Below are positions 16,887 through 24,880 of a DNA stretch of 64,000 bases, one piece after another. This DNA comes from Clostridiales bacterium. Its GTDB lineage: Bacteria > Bacillota > Clostridia > Oscillospirales > Butyricicoccaceae. Every line of letters starts with the position of its first letter. The stretch's first letter is position 1. The stretch is from positions 100,952 through 164,951 of the forward strand of contig SFJM01000001.1 of NCBI GenBank assembly GCA_004555915.1, given 5' to 3'. Made by a program: the position numbers and the translations under genes. The notes beneath the pieces are model-generated. The model had not been told where the DNA came from, did not search any database, and was given only the letters and a program-made list of their open reading frames with translations.

Positions 16887-16914
16887 ATTTTACGCTTTTT
16901 TGCAAAAAACGCAA
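16887..16914 (-). promoter_or_regulatory. promoter of the GltD-like/hydA operon
   Basis: On the minus strand TTGCGT (16914-16909), a 16-base spacer and TAAAAT (16892-16887). Confidence 0.6.
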
Positions 16915-16985
16915 CCCTTTTTTGGATATTTTTGCGGGAAAATGAAAGAAAAATCCACAAAATGCATGATTTCGGGCAAAAGAAA

Positions 16986-17015
16986 TGTCCAAAGACGGAA
17001 AACCGTCTTTGGACA
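16986..17015 (-). terminator. terminator after hydG
   Basis: TGTCCAAAGACGG (16986-16998) pairs perfectly with CCGTCTTTGGACA (17003-17015) around an AAAA loop, and TTTCTTTT follows on the minus strand. It separates the TM1266-hydG unit from the hydrogenase genes. Confidence 0.85.
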
Positions 17016-17041
17016 CGGGGAATGTGAAAATCCTGTCAAAA

Positions 17042-18457
17042 TCAGAAGCGGAAATCGCGCTGTCCCTGGTGGATGTTAGCGATGTATTCCGCAGCTTTTG
17101 CCCGGACCTTTTCGTTCGGAATGGTCTGCAGCTCCTTCTGAATCAGGGCTTCGCCCACCGCCTTGGTATCCGGGGAAGCATAATCCTCCAGATATTCCTT
17201 CAGCGTCATCAGCGCGTTCGGATGGCAGCAGTTGACGATCTGCCGGCTCTTCAGCAGGGACATGAACCGGTCACCGGTACGTCCTTCCCGGTAGCAGGCG
17301 GTACAGAAGCTCGGGACATAGCCCAGCTTCATCAGCCAGTTGACCACTTCGTCCAGGGTACGGCGGTCATCCACATCGAACTGTACGGTATCCTCCGGAC
17401 GCTCCTCATCGGTATAGCCGCCGACCGAGGTGCGGGAACCGCCGCTGATCTGGGAAACACCCAGATTGAGCACACGCTCACGGCTCTGCTGGCTCTCACG
17501 GGTGGACACGATCATGCCGGTATACGGCACCGCAATACGGATGCAGGCAACAATCTTGGCAAACAGGTCATCCGAAATGCCGTTGTCAAATACATCCGGG
17601 TCAATATCATCCGCACGGCGCAGGCGCGGCACGCTGATGGTATGGGGGCCAACACCCTTGTAGGCTTCCAGATGCTCCGCATGCATGATGATGCCGGTGA
17701 AGTCATAGCGGTAGTTGTTCAGGCCGAACAGCACGCCCAGACCGACATCGTCAATGCCGCCTTCCATGGCACGGTCCATGGCCTCGGTATGGTAGGCATA
17801 ATCCGACTTCGGACCGGAGGGATGCAGCGCCTCATAGGATTCCTTGTTGTAGGTCTCCTGGAACAGGATATAGGTACCGATGCCGGCTTCCTTGAGCTTG
17901 GCATAGTTTTCTACCGTCGTGGCAGCGATGTTTACATTGACACGGCGGATCGCGCCATTCTTGTGCTTGATGCTGTAGATGGTCTTGATGGATTCCAGAA
18001 TGTACTCCAGCGGATTGTTCACCGGGTCCTCACCGGATTCGATGGCAAGACGCTTGTGGCCCATATCCTGCAGGGCAATGACCTCCTGACGGATTTCCTC
18101 CTGGGTCAGCTTTTTGCGGGGGATATGGCGGTTCTTGGCATGGTACGGGCAGTATTCACAGCCGTTGATGCAGTAGTTGGAAAGATACAGCGGGGCAAAC
18201 ATGACAATGCGGTTGCCGTAAAATTCCTCCTTGATTTTACGTGCCAGCTCATAAATTTCCTCATTTTTATCCTCCAGATCGCAATCCAGCAGGACAAGCG
18301 CTTCCTTATGGGAAACACCCTTCATTTTACGGGCTTTTTCCAGAATTTCATCAATCAGTTCACGGTTGTGCTTGTTTTCTTCCGCATAGGCGAGACAGGC
18401 ACGGATTTCCTCATCACTGATAAATTCCTCTGCTTTTGGGGACATGATATTATACAT
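17042..18457 (-). CDS. hydG: [FeFe] hydrogenase H-cluster radical SAM maturase HydG
   Basis: 471 residues, full length. The radical SAM cluster motif CINGCEYC (Cys96, Cys100, Cys103) has the CX3CX2C spacing typical of HydG/ThiH. The C-terminal auxiliary-cluster motif is CTACYREG... followed by NCC, with CX2CX22C spacing. HydG cleaves tyrosine and builds the Fe(CO)(CN) units of the H-cluster. The ATG has an AAGGAGG site. It starts 22 bases after the TM1266-type gene, with which it is co-transcribed. hydE and hydF are not in the window. Confidence 0.96.
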   Translation of the reverse strand: MYNIMSPKAEEFISDEEIRACLAYAEENKHNRELIDEILEKARKMKGVSHKEALVLLDCDLEDKNEEIYELARKIKEEFYGNRIVMFAPLYLSNYCINGCEYCPYHAKNRHIPRKKLTQEEIRQEVIALQDMGHKRLAIESGEDPVNNPLEYILESIKTIYSIKHKNGAIRRVNVNIAATTVENYAKLKEAGIGTYILFQETYNKESYEALHPSGPKSDYAYHTEAMDRAMEGGIDDVGLGVLFGLNNYRYDFTGIIMHAEHLEAYKGVGPHTISVPRLRRADDIDPDVFDNGISDDLFAKIVACIRIAVPYTGMIVSTRESQQSRERVLNLGVSQISGGSRTSVGGYTDEERPEDTVQFDVDDRRTLDEVVNWLMKLGYVPSFCTACYREGRTGDRFMSLLKSRQIVNCCHPNALMTLKEYLEDYASPDTKAVGEALIQKELQTIPNEKVRAKAAEYIANIHQGQRDFRF

Positions 18458-18479
18458 AATCGCTTTACCTCCTTGTGAT

Positions 18480-18728
18480 TCAGACCTTGGAATAGACAGC
18501 CTTGGCAGTCACGCCGTCCAGCATGCCGATCCTGCCGGACATGGCACTGATGATATCAGCAGGCGCATCCACCGCGATGCTGATGAGGGAAATATCCTTC
18601 TTTTCATAGGGGATTCCCATGCGTCCGATGATGTGCTGGCGGTATTGGTGTAAAATCTGATTCAACGGCTCAACCTGTGCGGGATTTTCCACAACAATGG
18701 CAAGAATTGCTACGCGGGTCTGTTCCAT
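18480..18728 (-). CDS. TM1266-family putative iron-only hydrogenase regulator
   Basis: 82 residues with an ACT/NikR-C-like ligand-binding fold. The opening RVAILAIVVENP and the central IIGRMGIPYEKKDISLISI are characteristic of the TM1266 family, which is found next to hydE/hydG in many anaerobes. The name reflects this genomic link; no DNA-binding part is present, and the exact role is unproven. The ATG at 18728 has a GAAAGGATG site. A leader of about 200 bases with a strong terminator hairpin precedes it. Confidence 0.85.
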   Translation of the reverse strand: MEQTRVAILAIVVENPAQVEPLNQILHQYRQHIIGRMGIPYEKKDISLISIAVDAPADIISAMSGRIGMLDGVTAKAVYSKV

Positions 18729-18751
18729 ATACTTGCATCCTTTCTACATAT

Positions 18752-18785
18752 AAAAAAGCATCCCTGTGCCGCGGCACAAGGATGC
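18752..18785 (-). promoter_or_regulatory. terminator-like hairpin in the TM1266-hydG leader
   Basis: On the minus strand GCATCCTTGTGCC (18785-18773) pairs with GGCACAGGGATGC (18770-18758), followed by TTTTTT. It lies about 30 bases before the start codon and about 150 bases after the promoter, so readthrough would be needed for expression. It may alternatively be the distant terminator of the L,D-transpeptidase transcript. Confidence 0.65.
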
Positions 18786-18938
18786 AGGTATGACAGATTT
18801 ACATTTGCAGATAAAATCGTACAGATGCTGCTGCATGTCTTTTCCGTCAGGTAAATCCATCCTTGCGGGTCGGTACAATGTGGCTGGAAAAACGGTTTGC
18901 GGTAAGAACCTGTCTGTCCGCGCACCGATGTTTTTTAT

Positions 18939-18967
18939 AGTATACCACCAAAAACGGAAAAGCACAA
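18939..18967 (-). promoter_or_regulatory. promoter of the TM1266-hydG operon
   Basis: On the minus strand TTGTGC (18967-18962), a 17-base spacer and TATACT (18944-18939). The predicted leader is about 205 bases long. Confidence 0.6.
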
Positions 18968-18999
18968 TGCATTAGATTGTATAAAGTTGTCAGGGATTG

Positions 19000-19800
19000 T
19001 CAGGCGAGGATGGTGACCTTGGTGCCAACCTTACAGTATTGCCATAAGATGTCCATGATCTGGTTGTTGACAGCCACACAGCCAGTGGTCCAGTCGGTCT
19101 GGCTGCCCAGATTGCCCTTCTGTCCATGGATCATAATCTGGCCGCCCAGCTTGGTATACCAGTTCGGAACCTGCCCGGCATTGAGGGCAGACAGGATGTC
19201 ATCATATTCCGCCTGAGTAATCAGCCCGGAATCCAGGCCGCGTTTGGCATCGTTTGCATTGGGGTAATTCAGGCCCAGCGACAGGTAGAACTTGCTCTGG
19301 TCATTGAGCACGCAGATTTCGTATTCACCCTCCGGATTACGCTTATCGCCTTCCTGCTGCTTGGCGCCCTCGGTATAATGGGAAGCCAGCCCCACCGTAT
19401 ACTGGGCAATCACGGCATCGCCGTTGTAAAGGGTGAGCAGGTGTTTGGATTTTTCCACGACGATGGATACATCGGTTGCCTCCTCCGGAGACAGGGAAGG
19501 CTGGCGGATCGGAAGCTCGTCATGCACTACCCACTGGCCACCGTCAATTTCCACAGTCCTGGGCTGTTCACTGGTGGCAGTTGTCCTGGCTTTTGCCGTT
19601 TGGGATTTGGTTTTTTTCAGCGAATCCTGCGCGGAGCCGACTTCAGCAGTCTTGCTGGAGTTCTGGGTATCCGACAGCGGCAGTGCGGTGGTACGAAAGG
19701 CTGCATGACTCATCATTGCAACTGCGGCGACGGCAACAATGCAGCAGGAAATCAGGGGTATGAATTTCAGCTTTGAAAAGGTACGATTCGTTTTTCTCAT
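19000..19800 (-). CDS. L,D-transpeptidase (YkuD domain), membrane anchored
   Basis: 266 residues. One N-terminal hydrophobic segment (about residues 12-34) anchors it outside the membrane; a Thr/Ser/Lys-rich linker leads to the YkuD domain (about 105-266). The catalytic motif is IMIHGQKG ... DWTTGCVAV with the active cysteine near residue 242. It forms 3-3 cross-links in peptidoglycan or attaches proteins to it. The ATG at 19800 has a GGAG site; an earlier in-frame start overlaps the promoter. It follows spo0A but has its own promoter. Confidence 0.88.
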   Translation of the reverse strand: MRKTNRTFSKLKFIPLISCCIVAVAAVAMMSHAAFRTTALPLSDTQNSSKTAEVGSAQDSLKKTKSQTAKARTTATSEQPRTVEIDGGQWVVHDELPIRQPSLSPEEATDVSIVVEKSKHLLTLYNGDAVIAQYTVGLASHYTEGAKQQEGDKRNPEGEYEICVLNDQSKFYLSLGLNYPNANDAKRGLDSGLITQAEYDDILSALNAGQVPNWYTKLGGQIMIHGQKGNLGSQTDWTTGCVAVNNQIMDILWQYCKVGTKVTILA

Positions 19801-19848
19801 TGCAATCTCCAGTCCTGTTTTTGTTACGGTAAGACTCATACAGTAACC

Positions 19849-19877
19849 ATTATAAAACGAACCAGACAGTACGTCAA
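19849..19877 (-). promoter_or_regulatory. promoter of the L,D-transpeptidase gene
   Basis: On the minus strand TTGACG (19877-19872), a 17-base spacer and TATAAT (19854-19849). Confidence 0.75.
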
Positions 19878-19901
19878 TGCTGAAAGCAGGTGAAAATGTA
19901 C

Positions 19902-19933
19902 AAAAAAAGTGCTGATTTTATTCAAACAGCACT
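19902..19933 (-). terminator. spo0A terminator
   Basis: On the minus strand AGTGCTG (19933-19927) pairs with CAGCACT (19915-19909), followed by a seven-T run. Confidence 0.8.
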
Positions 19934-19955
19934 CATTTTGAATGAAAAATCGGGA

Positions 19956-20729
19956 TTATGATCGCTTGCCTGAGGAGGAACGCCCGGATTCCAGATGCAG
20001 CTCAAAGCGGACACGGTCAGCAATGGTAAGGATAAATTCACGGTTTGCCGGGCGGCGGATGGTGCTGAAGCCGGGCATTTTTCCGTCTGACCGCTTCCAT
20101 GCGATTTCAATGGCATTGCGGATATCCCGTTCCACACTGGTCCATGTGGTATCGTACCGCTTTGCCACGGCAGGATACAGGATTTTGGTGACAGAATCTG
20201 CCATGGAGGGATCTTTCAGCGTCATCAGGATGCATTCCCGGACAAAACGATATCCTGCCACATGGGCAGGAAGCTGCATGCTGCCAATAATCTGTGTGAC
20301 CCGCATGGAAATGTCATGCTCACTGGGACGGGAGTCAACGCTGGCATGACGGGAGGTACTGCCGTAGCGGGAAATCAGATCAATCAGGGATTGGATGTCC
20401 ACCGGCTTGCGCAGGAAGAAGCTGACACCGAGTCGGTCACATTCCGCAACGGTTTCCGGAGAAGCGAAGGAGGACAGGACATAAACCGCAGGCTGCTGCC
20501 CGGCGGGCAGTTGTCCCAGCTCATTTAGAATGGTCAATGTGTTGACACCAGGAAGCAGAAGGTCGATGAGCAGTACATCCGGATGCTCCCGGCGTATGGC
20601 ATCCACCAGACCGGTGCCGGAAGTATACACGCCGGAAACGGATAATCCGCCGGAAGGCGGCAGTGCAGCGCACAGAAGCTGTGAAAATGTGCTGTCTTCG
20701 GATGCAATCATGACCTGAGTAACGAACAT
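19956..20729 (-). CDS. spo0A: sporulation master regulator Spo0A
   Basis: 257 residues. The receiver domain has the acidic pair SED near the N-terminus, the phospho-acceptor in LLIDLLLP and the conserved RKP. The C-terminal DNA-binding domain has the diagnostic Spo0A helices (GYRFVRECILMTL, KILYPAVAKRYDTTWTSVERDIRNAIEIAW). It switches on sporulation and stationary-phase genes when phosphorylated. The receiver is more divergent than usual (LLLPGVNTL in place of IIMPHLDGL). The ATG at 20729 has an AAGGGGA site. Three sites resembling 0A boxes lie upstream. Confidence 0.95.
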   Translation of the reverse strand: MFVTQVMIASEDSTFSQLLCAALPPSGGLSVSGVYTSGTGLVDAIRREHPDVLLIDLLLPGVNTLTILNELGQLPAGQQPAVYVLSSFASPETVAECDRLGVSFFLRKPVDIQSLIDLISRYGSTSRHASVDSRPSEHDISMRVTQIIGSMQLPAHVAGYRFVRECILMTLKDPSMADSVTKILYPAVAKRYDTTWTSVERDIRNAIEIAWKRSDGKMPGFSTIRRPANREFILTIADRVRFELHLESGRSSSGKRS

Positions 20730-20767
20730 AATAAATTCCCCTTTGAATCTATGAATTTGCACGTTTT

Positions 20768-20796
20768 ATTATATCGTGTGCAGATATGGCGGACAA
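20768..20796 (-). promoter_or_regulatory. promoter of spo0A
   Basis: On the minus strand TTGTCC (20796-20791), a 17-base spacer and TATAAT (20773-20768). It looks like a sigma-A promoter; no clear sigma-H promoter is seen. Confidence 0.7.
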
Positions 20797-20833
20797 TGGC
20801 GGAAACGATAGAAAAAATGCAACGTTTTTGCAG

Positions 20834-20978
20834 ATCGACAACCGTGAAACGGCAGTAAAGTGTAAAATACGTAACAATAAAGTGTAAAATTTGAAAAAAT
20901 GTGCCGTTTGACAGGAAAAGACAGAATGTAGCAAAATGACGAATGGCGAAAACGGAAAAATATCGACAAAATTCGACA
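20834..20978. promoter_or_regulatory. 0A-box-like sites and a 13-bp direct repeat upstream of spo0A
   Basis: A perfect 0A box TTCGACA is at 20972-20978, with near matches ATCGACA at 20962-20968 and 20834-20840. Between them TAAAGTGTAAAAT occurs twice (20856-20868 and 20878-20890), exactly 22 bases apart. These may be autoregulatory and other operator sites. Confidence 0.45.
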
Positions 20979-20985
20979 GACAGGT

Positions 20986-21024
20986 AAAAAAGCAGATTTC
21001 CACACGAAACCGCGGGAAATCTGC
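20986..21024 (-). terminator. terminator of the Na+/proline symporter gene
   Basis: On the minus strand AGCAGATTTCC (21024-21014) pairs with GGAAATCTGCT (21001-20991), followed by TTTTT. Confidence 0.8.
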
Positions 21025-21040
21025 TTGGAAAATCAGAAAA

Positions 21041-22573
21041 TCAGTTTTTACCGCTGACCAGTACAGCAACCTTGTCGAAAACGTCCGTGATTTCCTTGGA
21101 CGGAGCAGGAGTCACCAGGCTGACAATGACATTGACAACCAGTGCGACAACGAATGCCGGCAGCAGCTCATAGATGGCAAACGCACCACCCAGCGTGGCA
21201 ATGCCAAACTTCCAGACGAATACCATCACACCGCCTGCCATCATGCCTGCCAGCGCACCATACAGGTTGGAACGCTTCCAGAACAGGGCAAGCAGGACAA
21301 TCGGACCGAAGGTAGCGCCGAAGCCAGCCCATGCAAACGATACAATACGGAAGACCGAGCTGTTCGGGTCACGTGCCAGGAACACGGCAATGACGGAGAT
21401 AACAACAACCGTGATGCGGGCTGCCAGGATGCTCTGCTTCTGGGTCAGCTTGATGCCGAACAGATCCTGCAGCAGGTTCTGGGAGAAGCTGGAGGAAGCA
21501 GCCAGCAGCTGGGAGTCTGCCGTGGACATGGTAGCCGCCAGAATGCCTGCCAGAATCAGACCGCCTACAGCGGCAGCCAGAACACTGTGCTCACTGATGA
21601 GCTGGGCAATGTTGATGATAATGCGTTCGGAATCCTCCAGAGCCGGCAGAGTACCAGCCTTGGTCATAGCCAGGCCGACAATACCGATGAAAACAGCAAC
21701 GGTCATGGAGATAACAACCCAGATGGTTGCAATACGGCGGGAAGTCTTGAGCTTGTTTTCATCCTCGGTTGCCATGAAGCGCAGCAGCACATGGGGCATA
21801 CCGAAATATCCCAGACCCCAGGCCAGCATGGAAGCGGAGGTCAGGGCACCATAAACCGAGGAGGTACCGGTTTCCGGATCATAGATGCTGGTCAGGCTCA
21901 GGTAGCCCGGCAGGGACTGTGCGTTGGTGATGACAGCATCCCAGCCGCCGGCAGACTGAATGCCGTAGAAGACAACGATAATCAGCGCAATGGTCATAAC
22001 AATGGACTGAACCAGGTCGGTGGTGCTGGCTGCCAGGAAGCCGCCCAGTGCACAGTAGCCGACGATGATCGCCGCGCTGACAACCATGGCAACCATGTAA
22101 TCCACACCGAACAGCTGGTTAAACAGTTTGCCGCAGGCGGAGAAGCCGGAAGCGGTGTATGGAATGAAGAAAATGATGATGATGACCGCTGCCACCGAGG
22201 AAAGCACATGCTTCTTATCACCGTAGCGGTTGGAGAAGAAATCCGGAATGGTAATGGAATTGGTGGTGTGGGAATACACACGAATGCGGCGTGCCACGAT
22301 CAGCCAGTTCAGATAGGTACCAATAGCCAGGCCGATGGCAGTCCATGCGGCATCCGCGATACCGGTCACGTATGCAACACCCGGCAGACCCATCAGCAGC
22401 CAGCTGCTCATGTCAGAGGCTTCCGCACTCATTGCCGTTACCAGCGGACCCAGCTTGCGGCCGCCGAGATAGAAATCATCGGAACTCTTGTTCCGGCGGG
22501 AGAACCGGAAGCCGATGTAAAGCATCATTGCCAGATAGAGAATAATGACAATGACGATGGTTGTGGTTGACAT
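21041..22573 (-). CDS. putP: sodium/proline symporter (SSS family)
   Basis: 510 residues with about thirteen hydrophobic segments. SSS-family motifs are present: GGRKLGPLVTAMSAEASDMSSWLLMG near the N-terminus and ILAGILAATMSTADSQLLAASSSF in the middle (Na+ site residues). This pattern matches PutP-type Na+/proline carriers. It imports proline as nutrient or osmolyte. The TetR-type gene 162 bases upstream runs the same way but the spacer holds its own signals. Confidence 0.93.
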   Translation of the reverse strand: MSTTTIVIVIILYLAMMLYIGFRFSRRNKSSDDFYLGGRKLGPLVTAMSAEASDMSSWLLMGLPGVAYVTGIADAAWTAIGLAIGTYLNWLIVARRIRVYSHTTNSITIPDFFSNRYGDKKHVLSSVAAVIIIIFFIPYTASGFSACGKLFNQLFGVDYMVAMVVSAAIIVGYCALGGFLAASTTDLVQSIVMTIALIIVVFYGIQSAGGWDAVITNAQSLPGYLSLTSIYDPETGTSSVYGALTSASMLAWGLGYFGMPHVLLRFMATEDENKLKTSRRIATIWVVISMTVAVFIGIVGLAMTKAGTLPALEDSERIIINIAQLISEHSVLAAAVGGLILAGILAATMSTADSQLLAASSSFSQNLLQDLFGIKLTQKQSILAARITVVVISVIAVFLARDPNSSVFRIVSFAWAGFGATFGPIVLLALFWKRSNLYGALAGMMAGGVMVFVWKFGIATLGGAFAIYELLPAFVVALVVNVIVSLVTPAPSKEITDVFDKVAVLVSGKN

Positions 22574-22705
22574 TTCACTTACTCCTTTTACAATATAATT
22601 CCAATCATAGATACCTGACTATTTTAGCATGAAAAAGAGTAAACGAAAATATGAACTGAATACTAGAATAAAGTTTGTACGATAAAAAGGAAATGAACAG
22701 AAAAT

Positions 22706-22727
22706 TAAAACATAAATGAATGTTTTA
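22706..22727 (-). repeat. AT-rich palindrome between TetR and putP genes
   Basis: TAAAACAT (22706-22713) and ATGTTTTA (22720-22727) form perfect 8-bp arms around a 6-base centre. It could be a weak terminator of the TetR gene or an operator for it. Confidence 0.4.
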
Positions 22728-22735
22728 TCTGCATA

Positions 22736-23332
22736 TTATTGTATTGGAGCGGATTTATAGGCATTTAAAAACATGGGAAGTGTTGTACCGGAGTATTGAT
22801 ACAGAGAGTAATCTCCGTTGCACAGACACCAGTCATAGATCATGGCACGTTCCAGCATGGCATAGGCCTTGACAATTTCATTGACAGAGACATCGGTACG
22901 CAGCTGGCCGCGTTTCTGGCCCTCGATGACAATTTTCCGCAGCACGCGGTAATAGGTACGGCCCTGATTCATCAGGTGGCGGTCGCCGAAGGTAATCAGC
23001 TGGGAGGAATACATCTGCGCCAGCAGATCCATGGGCACGCTGTTTTCAATCATGAGGAACAGCTCATGGTTCAGGTACATCAGCTTGTCAAAGCTGTTCA
23101 TATCCGGGTTGATTTCCTGCATCAGCTGTTCATATTTGGCATCAAATAAATAAGACAGGGAAGAGAGCAGGGAATCCTTGCTTTCAAAATAATGATAAAA
23201 GGAGCCTTTGGAGGTTTCCGAACGCTCAACAATGTCATCAATGGTGGTTTCATCATAGCCCTGCTCATAAAACAGTGCCCAGGCAGCATCCACAATGCGC
23301 CCCTTGGTATTGCGGGAGTCTTTTTTTGCCAT
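22736..23332 (-). CDS. TetR-family transcriptional regulator
   Basis: 198 residues. The N-terminal helix-turn-helix (TTIDDIVERSETSKGSFYHYFESKDSLL, about residues 25-52) is classical TetR. The C-terminal ligand domain is not assignable. The ATG has a GGAGGTG site, and a promoter (TTGTTT, 18 bases, TATAAT with the -10 at 23361-23356) lies just upstream. Its target is unknown; the downstream Na+/proline symporter is the nearest candidate. Confidence 0.88.
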   Translation of the reverse strand: MAKKDSRNTKGRIVDAAWALFYEQGYDETTIDDIVERSETSKGSFYHYFESKDSLLSSLSYLFDAKYEQLMQEINPDMNSFDKLMYLNHELFLMIENSVPMDLLAQMYSSQLITFGDRHLMNQGRTYYRVLRKIVIEGQKRGQLRTDVSVNEIVKAYAMLERAMIYDWCLCNGDYSLYQYSGTTLPMFLNAYKSAPIQ

Positions 23333-23449
23333 ACGGCAGACACCTCCTTTGGTCTATTATAAAACGGGGAAAAGGGGCAAAACAAGAGGGATTTTTTGCT
23401 TTTTCAGGGGGAGGTACAAATTGTTGTCAAATTGTTTACAAAAAGTTTT

Positions 23450-23477
23450 TTGACTTGTCACAATAAATCAGTATAAT
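23450..23477 (+). promoter_or_regulatory. promoter of the 99-residue protein gene
   Basis: TTGACT (23450-23455), a 16-base spacer and TATAAT (23472-23477). The leader to the start codon is about 135 bases, AT-rich, with no clear structure. Confidence 0.65.
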
Positions 23478-23620
23478 AATATTAGAAAGTTAGCATTAGG
23501 TTGAAGTTTATCGCCAAAACAGGGGATAGAGAAACATTTTTTAGCAGATTTTGCATCATTGAGTATTATACATAATATTCTATATGTTTCAAAAAACAAC
23601 AACAGAAAGGAGTCAGCACC

Positions 23621-23920
23621 ATGAATCAGGAAAAATATAACATCTTTTTGGACAGTCCGGTGGGCCTGATGGCCGGCTCGCTGGATTTATGCCAGACCCA
23701 TACCGGACTGACCGGTCATTTGACCCTGATGGATCACGGGACCAATATCACGGAGGGAAAAATGGAAGGAGATAACCGTGATTTTTATGGAACCATGTGG
23801 TTTGAAGACCAGGAAATGCCGTTCCATGCCGCAGGCGTGCTGGCGGATGGTGTGCTCGAGCTGGATGTCACCGTTGGCTCACGGATTTTTTCTCTGACAG
23901 GATTTCCCATCTCGCTGTAA
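23621..23920 (+). CDS. small protein of unknown function
   Basis: 99 residues, start supported by an AAAGGAG site seven bases upstream. It is rich in glycine, aspartate and beta-type alternation (TGHLTLMDHGTNI, GTMWFEDQEMPFHAAG), with no signal peptide or membrane segment. It looks like a small compact beta-barrel or sandwich protein of the cytosol. I do not recognise the family. A promoter at 23450 and the independent hisB promoter downstream suggest a single-gene unit. Confidence 0.75.
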   Translation: MNQEKYNIFLDSPVGLMAGSLDLCQTHTGLTGHLTLMDHGTNITEGKMEGDNRDFYGTMWFEDQEMPFHAAGVLADGVLELDVTVGSRIFSLTGFPISL

Positions 23921-23926
23921 CTGCCA

Positions 23927-23955
23927 TTGCAAGATGCGCCGAGGGTTGCTATAAT
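23927..23955 (+). promoter_or_regulatory. hisB promoter
   Basis: TTGCAA (23927-23932), a 17-base spacer and TATAAT (23950-23955). Confidence 0.7.
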
Positions 23956-23990
23956 AGAAACAAGTTTTATCATAGCAGGAGGCAGATTGC

Positions 23991-24578
23991 ATGGCACGTA
24001 CCAGCACAATCGAACGAAATACAAACGAAACAAAAATTAAACTGGATTTCAACATTGACGGCACAGGAAAGGCCGATATTGACAGCGGAGTTGGATTTTT
24101 TGACCATATGATGCATGGGTTTGCCCGTCATGGCCTGTTTGATGTCAATTTAAAGGTGAAGGGTGACCTTGAGGTTGACTGCCATCATACCATTGAGGAT
24201 ACCGGTATTGTACTGGGCAATGCGATCCGTGAGGCAGCCGGAGATAAAAAAGGGATCAAGCGGTACGGCTCCTGCATCCTGCCGATGGATGAGGCGCTGG
24301 TGCTGTGTGCGGTTGACCTGTCGGGCAGACCGTATCTGGTATTTGACGCGAATTTTACCGCAGACCGCTGCGGCGATATGGATACCGAAATGGCACGAGA
24401 GTTTTTCTATGCTGTTTCCTATGCAGGCGCGATGAACCTGCATATCAAGGTGCTGTATGGCACCAACAACCATCATATTATGGAAGCCATGTTTAAGGCA
24501 TTTGCAAAGGCGCTGGATGCCGCAACCATGTATGATGAACGCATTACAGATGTGCTTTCCACCAAGGGAACCCTGTAA
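23991..24578 (+). CDS. hisB: imidazoleglycerol-phosphate dehydratase
   Basis: 195 residues, the monofunctional bacterial length. The manganese-binding histidine motifs are present: GVGFFDHMMHGFARHG (about 35-50), DCHHTIED (64-71) and NNHHIMEAMFKAFAKAL (about 164-180). It catalyses the sixth step of histidine synthesis. The ATG has an AGGAGGCAG site. No other his genes are adjacent; it has its own promoter and terminator. Confidence 0.96.
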   Translation: MARTSTIERNTNETKIKLDFNIDGTGKADIDSGVGFFDHMMHGFARHGLFDVNLKVKGDLEVDCHHTIEDTGIVLGNAIREAAGDKKGIKRYGSCILPMDEALVLCAVDLSGRPYLVFDANFTADRCGDMDTEMAREFFYAVSYAGAMNLHIKVLYGTNNHHIMEAMFKAFAKALDAATMYDERITDVLSTKGTL

Positions 24579-24598
24579 GCGGATATTGGGGCAAAATG

Positions 24599-24633
24599 AA
24601 ACGGGAGGCACGGCATGTGCCTCCCGTTTTCAT
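24599..24633 (+). terminator. hisB terminator
   Basis: AAACGGGAGGCAC (24599-24611) pairs perfectly with GTGCCTCCCGTTT (24617-24629), followed by T. Confidence 0.9.
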
Positions 24634-24688
24634 AGGAGAATAGGAAAAAAGTAATGTATAGTGAGTGAATTGGTAAGAATTTAGCAGA

Positions 24689-24880
24689 TTAGATGCTCTT
24701 CGCAGAGGAGAAAAGCGCAGCCAGCGAAAGCTCCGCATTGTGGCGGGCCTGGGAAATGGTAATACGTTTTGCATACAGGCTCGGTGCACACGCACTGTCC
24801 GAACCGGTATGCAGTAATGCATTCAGCTGGTCACGGGAACCGGCTTTGCTGAGCTGATTGATTTCACTTAACAGTCCCAT
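24689..24880 (-). CDS. 63-residue protein of unknown function
   Basis: The ATG at 24880 has a perfect AGGAGGTG site; the frame extends eight codons further to an unlikely start. The protein is mostly helical (GLLSEINQLSKAGSRDQLNALL ... ISQARHNAELSLAALFSSAKS), without cysteine pairs or a membrane segment. I do not recognise it. A TATGAT -10-like element lies about 45 bases upstream. It is convergent with hisB. Confidence 0.7.
   Translation of the reverse strand: MGLLSEINQLSKAGSRDQLNALLHTGSDSACAPSLYAKRITISQARHNAELSLAALFSSAKSI

Noticed and set aside
18744..18965. Minus-strand frames of about 70 codons between the L,D-transpeptidase and TM1266 genes
   Set aside because: They run through the terminator hairpin and lack ribosome sites; the region is better read as a leader.
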